Assembly: GCF_036013915.1 (NCBI RefSeq)
Contig: NZ_CP107899.1
Coordinates: 806,001 to 870,000, forward strand
Reading direction: 5' to 3'
DNA length: 64,000 nt
Origin: Streptomyces sp. NBC_00464
Lineage (GTDB): Bacteria > Actinomycetota > Actinomycetes > Streptomycetales > Streptomycetaceae
A program made the position numbers and the translations under genes. The notes below the pieces were generated by a model that was given only the letters and a program-made list of their open reading frames with translations, searched no databases and was not told the DNA's origin. Below, piece by piece: positions 42,707 through 50,878 of this stretch. Numbering within the stretch: the first letter of the stretch is position 1; each line of letters starts with the position of its first letter.

Positions 42707-43581
42707 GACAGGACCTTCCTCTCGACGGCGCGTACCGCCGCGTCCGATGCGAAGCCGAAGATCCCGTAGGCCACCAGGCCCACGACGATCACGTCGGACT
42801 GGGCGTACTGCTGGGCCTGGAACATCATGTAGCCGATGCCGCTGGTGGCGTTGATCTGCTCGACGACGATCAGTCCGAGCCAGGACGCGGTGACGCCGAG
42901 GCGCAGCCCGACGAAGAAGCCGGGCAGCGAGCCGGGCACCACGACCTTGCGGACGAACTGCGCCCGGCTCAGGTCGAGTCCCTCGGCGAGCTCGACATAC
43001 TTGCTGTCGATGCCGGTCAGCGAGGCGTACGTGTTGATGTACATGTTCACCGCGACGCCGAGCGCGATGACGGTCACCTTCATCTGTTCGCCGATGCCGA
43101 GCCAGAGGATCAGCAGCGGGAGCATGGCCAGGGAGGGGATGGCCCGCTTGATCTGGAGCGGCCCGTCCAGCAGGTACTCGCCGGTGCGGCTGAGTCCGGC
43201 GGCGACGGCGAGGAGCACCCCGGCGGTCACCCCGAAGAGCAGACCGAGTCCGGCGCGCTGGAGCGAGATGAGGACGTTGTCCTGGAGCCGGCCGCTGGAG
43301 ACGAGGTCGGACGCGGTGGAGAGGACCGTGCCGGGTCCGGACAGGATCCGGGGGTCGAGGTAGCCGATGGCGGAGGCGAACCACCACAGGGCGATGACCA
43401 GCACCGGGCCGATCAGCCGCCCGAAGGGGATGGCCCGGCCGGGGCCGAGCCGCCTGCGGGTGGCACGGGGCACGGGCGGGGCGGACTTCGTCCCGGCCCC
43501 CGGCTCCCCGGCCTTCCTCAGTGGCACGGCAGCCGGGCTCACGCGGCCTGCCGTGCGGGTGTTCGTCAGCAGTTCGGTCAT
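42682..43581 (-). CDS. ssuC: Sulfonate ABC transporter permease
   Basis: 299-residue permease with a ~50-residue cytoplasmic N-terminal extension and six transmembrane helices. The BPD_transp_1 loop reads YVELAEGLDLSRAQFVRKVVVPGSLPGFFVGLRLGV, and WLGLIVVEQINATSGIGYMM is characteristic of SsuC. It overlaps ssuA by 4 nt (ATGA), showing tight translational coupling through the operon. Confidence 0.92.
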   Translation of the reverse strand: MTELLTNTRTAGRVSPAAVPLRKAGEPGAGTKSAPPVPRATRRRLGPGRAIPFGRLIGPVLVIALWWFASAIGYLDPRILSGPGTVLSTASDLVSSGRLQDNVLISLQRAGLGLLFGVTAGVLLAVAAGLSRTGEYLLDGPLQIKRAIPSLAMLPLLILWLGIGEQMKVTVIALGVAVNMYINTYASLTGIDSKYVELAEGLDLSRAQFVRKVVVPGSLPGFFVGLRLGVTASWLGLIVVEQINATSGIGYMMFQAQQYAQSDVIVVGLVAYGIFGFASDAAVRAVERKVLSWRRTLAG

Positions 43582-44645
43582 GACGTCTCCCGGTACCGGG
43601 CGGCCACGGCCTTGGCCGCGATCCCCTCGAAGCGGCGGTCGAACAGCTCGGCGACGTCCTGCTTCGGCACGAAGCCGCCCTCGGCCATCAGGTCGGCGGT
43701 CTCCTGCTCCCACGCGATCGCCTTGTCCCAGTCGACCGGGAACTGCGGTTTGTGCAGCGAGGCGACGATGCGCTTGCCGTCCTCCCGGGAGACGCCCTGG
43801 TCCTTGACGTAGTAGGTGTCGATCCACTCGTCGGTGTTCTCCCAGGCCCAGGTCAGGCCGCGGGCCCAGAGCGGGATGAAGCTGCGCACGGCGGCGGCCC
43901 TGGCCCGGTCGTTCAGCACCTCGTTGGGCGCCCAGAGGACCGTGAGCAGGTCCACCACGTCGGTCTTCACCCCGTGTGCGCCGTCCTTCCCGTACTGGGT
44001 GAGGTACTTGGTGAGGGTCGGTTCGCCGAGCGGTGCCACATCGACCTGCTTGGACTGCAGGGCGGTGAGGAACTGCGTGCTGGGCAGGGCGACCAGTTCG
44101 ACGTCCTTGTTGGCGATGCCCGCCTGCTTCAGTGCGCGCAGGACGACGACACCCTGCGCCTGGCCCTGGGAGAAGCCGATCTTCCTGCCGCGGAAGTCGG
44201 CCACGGACCTGATGTCCGAGCCGGGTGCGGTCGCGAAGACGTACGAGGGATGGTTCCGCACCTGCACGGCGACGATCTTCGCCCCGACGCCGATGGCGTG
44301 GGCCTGGATGGGCGGAATTCCGGCGTTGACCGCAAGGTCGATGGAATGGGACCGGAATCCCTGGATGATATCGGGCCCCGCGCTCAGGTTGGGCCACTGG
44401 GAAACACCGAAGGAAAGGTCCTTCTGCAATCCGGAGGGCTTGAGCTGGAGTTGTGTCGACCGGACCGCTATGGAGAGTTCTGTACCCGGCGGCGGTGCAC
44501 CCGAGGGGAGTTTTCCGGAGGGTTCGGCGCTTGCCGCTGTTCTGACCTGGGGTGAGCAGGCGGCGAGCGCACCTATGGCCGTCCCGCCGGCGAGGGCGAG
44601 AAACGACCTGCGGCCGACGGTCCTGTATGTGTCGTGGTGTGCCAT
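43578..44645 (-). CDS. ssuA: Sulfonate ABC transporter substrate-binding lipoprotein
   Basis: 355-residue binding protein with a twin-arginine motif (GRRSFLALAGG) and a lipobox (LAAC), so probably a TAT-exported lipoprotein. The mature part matches the SsuA/NMT1 group: FRSHSIDLAVNAGIPPIQAHAIG, VADFRGRKIGFSQGQAQGVVVLRALKQAGI and VDVAPLGEPTLTKYL. The ligand is probably an alkanesulfonate or sulfate ester. It follows the flavin reductase gene by 40 nt. Confidence 0.9.
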   Translation of the reverse strand: MAHHDTYRTVGRRSFLALAGGTAIGALAACSPQVRTAASAEPSGKLPSGAPPPGTELSIAVRSTQLQLKPSGLQKDLSFGVSQWPNLSAGPDIIQGFRSHSIDLAVNAGIPPIQAHAIGVGAKIVAVQVRNHPSYVFATAPGSDIRSVADFRGRKIGFSQGQAQGVVVLRALKQAGIANKDVELVALPSTQFLTALQSKQVDVAPLGEPTLTKYLTQYGKDGAHGVKTDVVDLLTVLWAPNEVLNDRARAAAVRSFIPLWARGLTWAWENTDEWIDTYYVKDQGVSREDGKRIVASLHKPQFPVDWDKAIAWEQETADLMAEGGFVPKQDVAELFDRRFEGIAAKAVAARYRETS

Positions 44646-44685
44646 GGTGAATTCCTGATCCGTTGTCGTAGGAGAGGGCGGCTGG

Positions 44686-45207
44686 TCAGAGGGAGTGGTA
44701 GGCGCCGTCGTGGAAGAGCAGCGGGCTGCGTCCCTCGTCGAGCCGGGCGTCCACCACCCGGGCGATGACGATGCGGTGGTCGCCGGCCGGGACGATCTGC
44801 TCGGTCTCCAGCCGCAGCCAGCCGGCCACTCCGTCGAGCACCGGCTCCCCCTCCGGCAGGCGTCGCCAGCGGGTGGGGGCGGCGAACCGGTCGATGCCGC
44901 TGGTGGCGAAGGTGGTGGCCAGGTCCCGCTGTTCGGCGCCGAGGAAGTTCACGACGGCCGAACCGGCCCGTTCGATGTGCGGCCAGGACGAGGTGCCGGT
45001 GCCGATGCCGAACGACACGAGCGGCGGGTCGAGCGAGAGGGAGCTGAGCGAGGTGGCGGTGAAGCCGATCGGGCCGTGGCCCGCGTCGGCGGTGACGACG
45101 ACGACTCCTGCGGGATAGCGGCGGAACGCCTTCTTGAACCGGTCCGGGGCGATTCCCTTCGTGGCGGGCGCGGCCGGCGCCAGGTACGAGGGCACGGTAA
45201 TGGTCAA
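44686..45207 (-). CDS. Flavin reductase-domain protein
   Basis: 173-residue NAD(P)H:flavin oxidoreductase of the flavin_reduct (HpaC/SnaC-like) family. FKKAFRRYPAGVVVVTA, GPIGFTATSLSSLSLDPPLVSFGI and FTATS-type FMN contacts are visible, and the ending IVIARVVDARLDEGRSPLLFHDGAYHSL is diagnostic. It would deliver reduced FMN to the LLM monooxygenase of this operon. The start is taken as TTG 45207, with GGGAGA about 4 nt upstream, because no ATG or GTG is better placed. It is first in the operon, downstream of a cysteine-rich leader peptide. Confidence 0.9.
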   Translation of the reverse strand: MTITVPSYLAPAAPATKGIAPDRFKKAFRRYPAGVVVVTADAGHGPIGFTATSLSSLSLDPPLVSFGIGTGTSSWPHIERAGSAVVNFLGAEQRDLATTFATSGIDRFAAPTRWRRLPEGEPVLDGVAGWLRLETEQIVPAGDHRIVIARVVDARLDEGRSPLLFHDGAYHSL

Positions 45208-45318
45208 CGTCTCTCCCTGATGGAAAGTCGGAAAGGGGCAGAGAAATGCGATGGGGTACGCATGAGGGCAGATCGGAACGCACGGCGGAGCGGACTCCCG
45301 CCGGAATTCATCGGGTGG

Positions 45319-45441
45319 TTATCGGGCACCCGGGCAGGAGCGACAACACAGGCTCGCAGCGCGAACGCCGGCCGACGCGGCCGCGCGGCAGGTGCGCGTC
45401 GTCGAGGACGCGTCTCCTGAATTCCGCTGTCGGCTGGTCAT
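45319..45441 (-). CDS. Cysteine-rich leader peptide before the ssu operon
   Basis: A 40-codon frame from ATG 45441 to TAA 45319. It contains Cys18 and a terminal cluster ASLCCRSCPG, with Cys32, Cys33 and Cys36 near the end. Cys32-Cys33 are both TGT, the rare cysteine codon in such GC-rich genomes. The ATG begins 6 nt after the -10 element, so the message would be leaderless. It ends 111 nt before the flavin reductase start. This matches the logic of polycysteine, leaderless attenuator peptides described in mycobacteria upstream of sulfur genes; that it works the same way here is inference. No protein function is expected. Confidence 0.7.
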   Translation of the reverse strand: MTSRQRNSGDASSTTRTCRAAASAGVRAASLCCRSCPGAR

Positions 45442-45447
45442 GAATCC

Positions 45448-45477
45448 ATCATCCCGTTTCGATTCGGGTCCGGTCAA
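45448..45477 (-). promoter_or_regulatory. Promoter of the ssu operon leader peptide
   Basis: Minus-strand -35 TTGACC (45472-45477), 18-bp spacer, -10 GATGAT (45448-45453), with the leader ATG 6 nt further on. The predicted transcript start coincides with the ATG, as in leaderless genes. Confidence 0.65.
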
Positions 45478-45535
45478 CAATGCAACTGCCTGAATTAAGT
45501 CGGATACGAGGACGGGCGCGGGAGGTGAGAGGGCG

Positions 45536-46804
45536 TCAGGAGACCGCGGGCAGCGCCGGCCAGGGGCCGAGCGGGTCCACGTACAGCTCACCGAGCGCCA
45601 CCGCACCACCCGCGGTGGCCAGCACGGAGCCGGTGAAGCTGCTCGGCACCACGGCCCGCTCCGGGTCGTCACAGACCCAGGAGCGCTCCGCCACCTCCGC
45701 CCGCAGATCCGCCAGACACTCCGGGATCCGGCCCGCCCCGGGTTCGACGACGACGAGCACCTCCGGGTCGAACATGTCCAGCAGCAGGGCCGCCGCCCGG
45801 CCGACCAGCCGTGCCCGTCGGCGGAACAGCGCCACCGCCCGCGCGTCCCCGGCCAGCGCCTGTTCCAGGAGCTCCGGAAACGAGCCGACGACCAGCCCCT
45901 GCTCGGCGGCCCGCCGCACCATGGCGCGCTCCGACACCTCCGACTGGAGGCAGCCGGCCCGGCCGCAGGAACAGGGCTCGGCGCCGCCCGTCCCACCGGC
46001 GCCGAGCGGAAGGTGCGCCACGCTGCCGGCCCCCGAGCGCGGGCCGCGGTGCATGGCCCCCTCGGTGGCGAAGGCCGCGTCCACGACGGCGCCGACGAAC
46101 AGCAGGACGGTGCTGCTGCGGGTCGACTCCTCGCCGAACAACTGCTCCGCGCGGGCCAGCGCCCGTGAGTGGCTGTCCACGTGGACCGGCAGCCCGGTCG
46201 CGGCGGAGAGGATGTCGCGGGCCGGCACGTCGCGCCAGCCGAGGTGCGGGTGTTCCACGACCACCCCGGTCACCGGGTCGACCCGGTGACCGGTGGCCAG
46301 GCCCAGGGCGAGCACGGTCCGTCCGCCGGCGTGCGCGGCCACCAGGCCGGGCAGCCGGGCCGCGAGTCCGTCGAGTATGTGGCGGGGTTCGGTGGTGCGG
46401 TGCGGCCGCCGGTCCTCGGCGACGATCCGGCCCCGCAGATCCATCAGGGAGACGGTGGAGTGGGCGACGGCGATGTGCGCCCCGGCCACCAGGAAGCGGC
46501 CGGTGTCGATCTCGACGGGGATGTGCGGCCGGCCGAGCCCCTTGGGCCCTGCGGTCTCCGCGCTCTCCCGGACCAGTCCGCGGTCGAGCAGCCGGCCGAC
46601 GTGCCCGCTCACGGAGGCGGGCGAGAGGCCGGTGAGACGGGCGACGGTGGAGCGGGCGACCGGTCCGTGGTCGAGAATCGCGCCGAAGACGGATCCGGTG
46701 CCGGTGTGCCGGCGTCCGGAAGCGGGGGCGGGTATGTCGGAGCGGCGCAGCGGGGTGGGGCGGTCCGCGTGAGGGGTGCGGGCGGGCGCGGAAAGACTCT
46801 TCAC
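45536..46804 (-). CDS. ROK-family transcriptional regulator
   Basis: 422-residue regulator. GTG 46804 has GGAAG 5 nt upstream. The N-terminal winged helix (GARSTVARLTGLSPASVSGHVGRLLDRGLVRES-like region, about residues 40-90) is followed by a ROK domain. The domain includes the zinc motif CSCGRAGCLQSE. The kinase phosphate loop (DxGGT) is absent; the equivalent reads AGAHIAVAHS, so this is a regulator, not a sugar kinase. It is on the same strand as, and upstream of, the reductase-ssu operon, separated by the leader peptide region. It may regulate sulfonate use, although ROK proteins usually sense sugars. Confidence 0.85.
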   Translation of the reverse strand: MKSLSAPARTPHADRPTPLRRSDIPAPASGRRHTGTGSVFGAILDHGPVARSTVARLTGLSPASVSGHVGRLLDRGLVRESAETAGPKGLGRPHIPVEIDTGRFLVAGAHIAVAHSTVSLMDLRGRIVAEDRRPHRTTEPRHILDGLAARLPGLVAAHAGGRTVLALGLATGHRVDPVTGVVVEHPHLGWRDVPARDILSAATGLPVHVDSHSRALARAEQLFGEESTRSSTVLLFVGAVVDAAFATEGAMHRGPRSGAGSVAHLPLGAGGTGGAEPCSCGRAGCLQSEVSERAMVRRAAEQGLVVGSFPELLEQALAGDARAVALFRRRARLVGRAAALLLDMFDPEVLVVVEPGAGRIPECLADLRAEVAERSWVCDDPERAVVPSSFTGSVLATAGGAVALGELYVDPLGPWPALPAVS

Positions 46805-46861
46805 AGTGACTTCCAGGTCCTCGGTGGCAGCGATTGACGCGGTGCGTGCTCCGCGGACGGA

Positions 46862-47018
46862 GCTGGGGTCTTTCGTTTGGATCAGGCTGGATCGGGGAGC
46901 GGGGTCCGGTGCCGTGCATCGCAAGGCGGAGGAGGGAGCCATGGCGACCGACGACAACGCCGCGAGGTGCGGTGCCGGACCCCGCGAGCCCAGCATGATC
47001 CAAACGAAAGGCCCCAGG
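46862..47018. repeat. 157-bp imperfect palindrome with TTTCGTTTGGATCA ends (MITE-like or giant hairpin)
   Basis: Arms of about 55-60 nt are inverted copies of each other. CTTTCGTTTGGATCAGGCTGG (from 46870) pairs with CCAGCATGATCCAAACGAAAG (46990-47010) with one mismatch, and GGGGTCCGG (from 46901) pairs with CCGGACCCC (ending 46985). The loop contains a GGAGGGAGCCATGG stretch. It lies between leader peptide 1 and the ROK gene. It is either a small non-autonomous element or a long attenuator hairpin. A related hairpin motif occurs at 50856-50878. Confidence 0.65.
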
Positions 47019-47124
47019 GGCAGACCGCCTGCGGCGCGGAGCCGGAGGGTGCTGCCTCTTCCGTGGAGAGAGACCCTGCGAGGAACCGGGGCGGGCGTGG
47101 CCCCCAGTCGCAGGTGTGGTGCTC

Positions 47125-47205
47125 TCAGGCGCGGTGACACACGGCGGAGCACACACGCTTCAGGTCGATATGACCTCGCGTCGTCAGGTGTGCGGATCGC
47201 TGCAT
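47125..47205 (-). CDS. Putative cysteine leader peptide before the ROK gene
   Basis: A 26-codon frame, ATG 47205 to TGA 47125. It carries the conserved RGHIDLKRVCSAVC core seen in many Streptomyces "putative leader peptide" genes near sulfur metabolism operons, ending HRA. The two cysteines are Cys19 and Cys23. A TTGACC-N18-TACGTT promoter ends 7 nt before the ATG, giving a leaderless message. The next gene on this strand is the ROK regulator, 320 nt on, with a large palindrome between. The role as a cysteine-sensing attenuator is inferred from the family, not shown here. Confidence 0.75.
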   Translation of the reverse strand: MQRSAHLTTRGHIDLKRVCSAVCHRA

Positions 47206-47212
47206 GCCGCGC

Positions 47213-47242
47213 AACGTAGCCGGACCGGCGCAACCCGGTCAA
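47213..47242 (-). promoter_or_regulatory. Promoter of leader peptide 1
   Basis: Minus-strand -35 TTGACC (47237-47242), 18-bp spacer, -10 TACGTT (47213-47218). The start codon follows 7 nt later, implying a leaderless transcript. Same hexamer and spacing as the promoter at 45448-45477. Confidence 0.68.
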
Positions 47243-47429
47243 ACCATCGCCGCATCCTGGACACCCGTACCCAGGAGGGATGTTGCCCTGTTGTTGCGGC
47301 GGCATGGCGGGGGTACGGCGGGCGCGTGAACAGCCGTTCGGGGACCGGGCGGTACGACGACTGCGGGCGGGGCCGCCAGCGGCACCCGGCCGGACGGCGG
47401 AACGATTTCTGGAATTAACCTCTGATGCC

Positions 47430-47459
47430 TTGTCATCGCCGGTTCTACGCGCATAGCTT
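47430..47459 (+). promoter_or_regulatory. Probable promoter of the secreted nuclease gene
   Basis: TTGTCA (47430-47435) and TAGCTT (47454-47459) are 18 bp apart, 34 nt before the GTG start. The remaining 47243-47429 sequence shows no gene. Confidence 0.45.
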
Positions 47460-47493
47460 GTGCTCCCTCATCACACTCTGAGGGGCAGTATCC

Positions 47494-49902
47494 GTGCGCA
47501 TATCCAGATCCCGTTCCGTCCTGCTGGCCGGCGCGGTCGCCGTGACCCTCTCGGCGACCGCGCTGCCCGCCGCCTTCGCCGCCCCGTCGTCGACCGCCGT
47601 GATCTCCGAGGTGTACGGCGGCGGCGGGAACTCGGGAGCGACGCTCACCCGCGACTTCATCGAGCTGGCCAACTCCGGCTCCGCCGCCTACGACCTGTCC
47701 GGGTTCAGCGTCCAGTACCTGCCCGGGGCCCCGTCCGCGGGCTCGCTGTGGCAGGTCTCGGCGCTGACGGGCTCCGTCGCGCCCGGCGGCCGCTATCTGC
47801 TCGCCCAGGCCGCGGGCACCGGCGGCACCGTGGCACTGCCCGCCCCGGACGCCACCGGCACCGTCGCCATGTCCGCCGCCAGCGGCACCGTCGCTCTGGT
47901 CTCCGGCACCACGCCGCTGACCTGCAGGACAGCGGCCGACTGCGCCACCGACACCCGCATCGTCGACCTGGTGGGCTACGGCTCCGCGGTCGTCCGGGAA
48001 GGCAGCGGACCGGCCACCGGCGCCTCCGCCACCGCCTCCGTGGCGCGCGCGGCCTCCCTCTCCGACACCGACGACAACGCGGCGGACCTCTCCGCCGCGG
48101 CCCCCACCCCCGTCAACGCGGCCGGCGAGACGTCCGGCGGCGGCACGGACCCGGGCGACCCGGGCAACCCGACCGAGCCCGGCACCGTGCGTGTGCACGA
48201 CATCCAGGGCATCACCCGGGTCTCCCCGCTGGACGGCAAGGCAGTGACCGGGGTGCCCGGCATCGTCACCGCGGTCCGCACCACGGGTTCGAAGGGCTTC
48301 TGGATCCAGGACACCGCCCCGGACGAGGACCCGCGCACCGGCGAGGGCGTCTTCGTGTACACCGGCTCCACCGCCCCGGCGGTCGCGGTGGGCGACTCCG
48401 TCCTGGTCAGCGGCACGGTCGACGAGTACTACCCGTCGGCCACCACACAGTCCATCACCGAGATCACCGCCCCCAGGACCACGGTCCTCTCGTCCGGCCA
48501 CGCGCTTCCGGCGCCGGTGGTGCTCGACGCGGCCGCGGTGCCGGCCGCCTATGTCCCCTCGGCGGACGGCGGATCGGTCGACGCGCTGCCCCTGGAGCCG
48601 TCGACGTACGCCCTCGATCTCTACGAGTCACTCGAAGGCACCCGCGTACAGATCGCCGACACCCGGGTCACGGGTGCCACGACCGCGTACGACGAGATCT
48701 GGGTGACGGTCGAGCCGAAGCAGAACCCGACCCGGCGCGGCGGCACGCTGTACTCCTCGTACACCGACCAGAACACCGGCCGGATCAAGGTGATGTCGCT
48801 CGACGCCACGCGCCCCTTCCCCGTCGGGAACGTCGGCGACGTGCTGTCCGGCACCACCACCGGTGTGATCGACTACGCCTCGTTCGGCGGCTACAACCTC
48901 CAGGCCACCGAGCTCGGCACGCTCACCGACCGCCATCTGCAGCGCGAGGTCACGCGGAAGCAGAAGGGCGGCGAACTCGCCGTCGCCACGTACAACGTGG
49001 AGAACCTGGACGCGCTCGACGAGCAGACCAAGTTCGACACGCTGGCCAAGGGCGTCGCGGTGAACCTCTCCTCCCCCGACATCGTCTCGCTGGAGGAGAT
49101 CCAGGACGACAACGGCGCGGTCAGCGACGGCACGGTCGGCTCCGAGGCGACGCTGAAGCGGTTCACCGACGCGATCGTCGCGGCGGGCGGACCCCGCTAC
49201 GCCTGGCGCTATGTCGCCCCGCAGGACGGCCAGGACGGCGGCGAGCCCGGCGGCAACATCCGTAACGTCTTCCTCTTCAACCCGCACCGGGTCTCCTTCG
49301 TGGACCGTGCGGGCGGCGACGCGACGACCGCGGTGACGGCTGTGCCGACGCGGAAGGGCGTCACCCTGTCGGTGTCGCCCGGCCGGATCAGCCCGGCGAA
49401 CGAGGCGTGGTCCGACAGCCGCAAGCCGCTGGTCGGTGAGTTCCGCTTCCACGGGAAGCCGGTGTTCGTGATCGGCAACCACTTCACCTCCAAGGGCGGC
49501 GACCAGCCGCTGCACGGCCGCTACCAGGAACCGTCGCGCAGTTCGGAGACGAAGCGGGTCCAGCAGGCGGCGGAGGTCAACACCTTCGTCAAGTCGCTGC
49601 TGGCGGCAGACAAGTCGGCGCGGGTCGTCACGCTCGGCGACCTGAACGACTTCGCGTTCTCACCGACGATGTCCGCGCTGACCGCAGGCAAGGCGCTCAA
49701 GCCGCTCATCACCACGCTGCCCGCGAACGAGCAGTACAGCTATGTGTACGAGGGCAACTCGCAGACGCTGGACCACATCCTGACGAGCCCCGGCATCCGG
49801 CGGTTCGACTACGACGTGGTGCACATCAACGCCGAGTTCGCGGACCAGGCGAGCGACCACGACCCGCAGATCGTGCGGGTGAAGGTGGACGGCCGCCGCT
49901 GA
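47494..49902 (+). CDS. Secreted lamin-tail/endonuclease-exonuclease-phosphatase protein
   Basis: 802-residue exported nuclease or phosphodiesterase of the ExeM/NucH type. A Sec signal peptide ends AAFAAPS. Residues ~32-160 form a lamin-tail-like domain (VISEVYGGGGNSGATLTRDFIELANSG). A Gly/Asp/Pro linker and an OB-like region (VHDIQGITRVSPLDGKAVTGVPGIVTAV) follow. The C-terminal EEP domain (about 490-800) contains VATYNVENLD, DIVSLEEIQDDNG with the metal-binding Glu, FVIGNHFTSKGGD, LGDLNDFAFSPT and the terminal DHDPQIV catalytic histidine block. Extracellular DNA degradation for phosphate or nitrogen is likely. GTG 47494 is the apparent start. Confidence 0.9.
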   Translation: MRISRSRSVLLAGAVAVTLSATALPAAFAAPSSTAVISEVYGGGGNSGATLTRDFIELANSGSAAYDLSGFSVQYLPGAPSAGSLWQVSALTGSVAPGGRYLLAQAAGTGGTVALPAPDATGTVAMSAASGTVALVSGTTPLTCRTAADCATDTRIVDLVGYGSAVVREGSGPATGASATASVARAASLSDTDDNAADLSAAAPTPVNAAGETSGGGTDPGDPGNPTEPGTVRVHDIQGITRVSPLDGKAVTGVPGIVTAVRTTGSKGFWIQDTAPDEDPRTGEGVFVYTGSTAPAVAVGDSVLVSGTVDEYYPSATTQSITEITAPRTTVLSSGHALPAPVVLDAAAVPAAYVPSADGGSVDALPLEPSTYALDLYESLEGTRVQIADTRVTGATTAYDEIWVTVEPKQNPTRRGGTLYSSYTDQNTGRIKVMSLDATRPFPVGNVGDVLSGTTTGVIDYASFGGYNLQATELGTLTDRHLQREVTRKQKGGELAVATYNVENLDALDEQTKFDTLAKGVAVNLSSPDIVSLEEIQDDNGAVSDGTVGSEATLKRFTDAIVAAGGPRYAWRYVAPQDGQDGGEPGGNIRNVFLFNPHRVSFVDRAGGDATTAVTAVPTRKGVTLSVSPGRISPANEAWSDSRKPLVGEFRFHGKPVFVIGNHFTSKGGDQPLHGRYQEPSRSSETKRVQQAAEVNTFVKSLLAADKSARVVTLGDLNDFAFSPTMSALTAGKALKPLITTLPANEQYSYVYEGNSQTLDHILTSPGIRRFDYDVVHINAEFADQASDHDPQIVRVKVDGRR

Positions 49903-49919
49903 TCCCGGCCGCAGGCCGT

Positions 49920-50846
49920 TCAGCTGCCCGGCCGCGGCAGGACCGGACCTGCCGCGCCCGCACGCGGGCGCGGCAGCGAGGGCAACGGCCCCAGGGCGGG
50001 CGCGGCCTCCAGGGGCCGGTCGGTGAAGAAGCGGGCCACCAGGTCCGCCACATCGTCGGGCCGCTCCAGCACGACCCAGTGGTCGGAGTCGCCGATCGTC
50101 AGGAAACGGCTGCCCTCGATCGTCGCCGCGAAGGCGCGCTGCCGCTCGGGTGAGGTCACGGTGTCGTGCTCGCCCGCGAAGACGAGCGCGGGCACCCCGC
50201 TCAACCCGCCGGAGAAGTCGGGCCGGTGACCCAGCGCCCGGCGCAACGACTGCGCCGCGTGCGGGGAATGGGTGAGCGCGTGCACGAACGAACGCCGGAC
50301 ATAGCGCCGCGCGAGCTCCCTGCGGTGCACCCGGCGCCGCGGGTCCAGGCACATCAGCGCCTCGGCGGTGATGGTGGCGAGCCCCTCCACGTCGCTGGTG
50401 CCCAGCCGGTCGACCGCGCCGCCCCAATGGGCCCGCTGGGCCTCGCTGATGTGTGCCGGCACGCCGCCGAGGACCAGCCGGGCGATCCGCCCGGGGTTCC
50501 GCCGGGCGCAGCCGAACGCGATCGCCGTGCCGTAGGAGAACCCGAAGAGGTTGACCCGGTCCGCGCCCAGGTCGTCGATGACGGCCGCGACGGCGTCGTA
50601 CAGGACGTCGTCGCCGGTGCCGGGCGGCAGCGGGTCGGCGGCGCCCATGCCGGGGAGGTCGGCGGTGACGACCGGGGCGTGCGGGCCGAGGTGCTCGTCC
50701 ATCTGCGGCCAGCCGTACATTCCCTGGAGCGCCCCGCCGAGGACGACGACCGGATCGGTGCGGGGCGAGGGCTGCGCCAGGACGCGGTAGCTGTAACGCA
50801 GCCCGTGCACCGACAGGTTCCGGATGATCTCGTCGGGCATGGTCAT
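49920..50846 (-). CDS. Alpha/beta hydrolase linked to ketosynthase and ACP
   Basis: 308-residue hydrolase. The Ser nucleophile elbow is GFSYGTAIAFG (near residue 105), the acid lies in VFAGEHDTVTSPE and the His in IGDSDHWVV. The C-terminal 40 residues are Pro/Arg-rich and unstructured. Two adjacent ATG codons (50846, 50840) could start it. It follows the ketosynthase gene by 24 nt with a hairpin motif in between, so it probably acts on an ACP-bound or released acyl chain (thioesterase/cyclase-like). The substrate is unknown. Confidence 0.8.
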   Translation of the reverse strand: MTMPDEIIRNLSVHGLRYSYRVLAQPSPRTDPVVVLGGALQGMYGWPQMDEHLGPHAPVVTADLPGMGAADPLPPGTGDDVLYDAVAAVIDDLGADRVNLFGFSYGTAIAFGCARRNPGRIARLVLGGVPAHISEAQRAHWGGAVDRLGTSDVEGLATITAEALMCLDPRRRVHRRELARRYVRRSFVHALTHSPHAAQSLRRALGHRPDFSGGLSGVPALVFAGEHDTVTSPERQRAFAATIEGSRFLTIGDSDHWVVLERPDDVADLVARFFTDRPLEAAPALGPLPSLPRPRAGAAGPVLPRPGS

Positions 50847-50855
50847 CGGTCCTTG

Positions 50856-50878
50856 GGCCTTTCGTTCGGATCAGGCCC
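50856..50878. repeat. Hairpin GGGCCT-TTCGTTCGGATC-AGGCCC
   Basis: GGGCCT (50855-50860) and AGGCCC enclose TTCGTTCGGATC. The loop matches the ends of the palindrome at 46862-47018 (TTTCGTTTGGATCA), so it is a related dispersed element. It overlaps the ketosynthase stop codon and precedes the hydrolase ribosome binding region. Confidence 0.5.

Noticed and set aside
46862..47018. A small gene inside the large palindrome, starting at the ATG after GGAGGGAGCC
   Set aside because: The frame runs into unrelated sequence without family likeness, and the region is explained by the inverted repeat.
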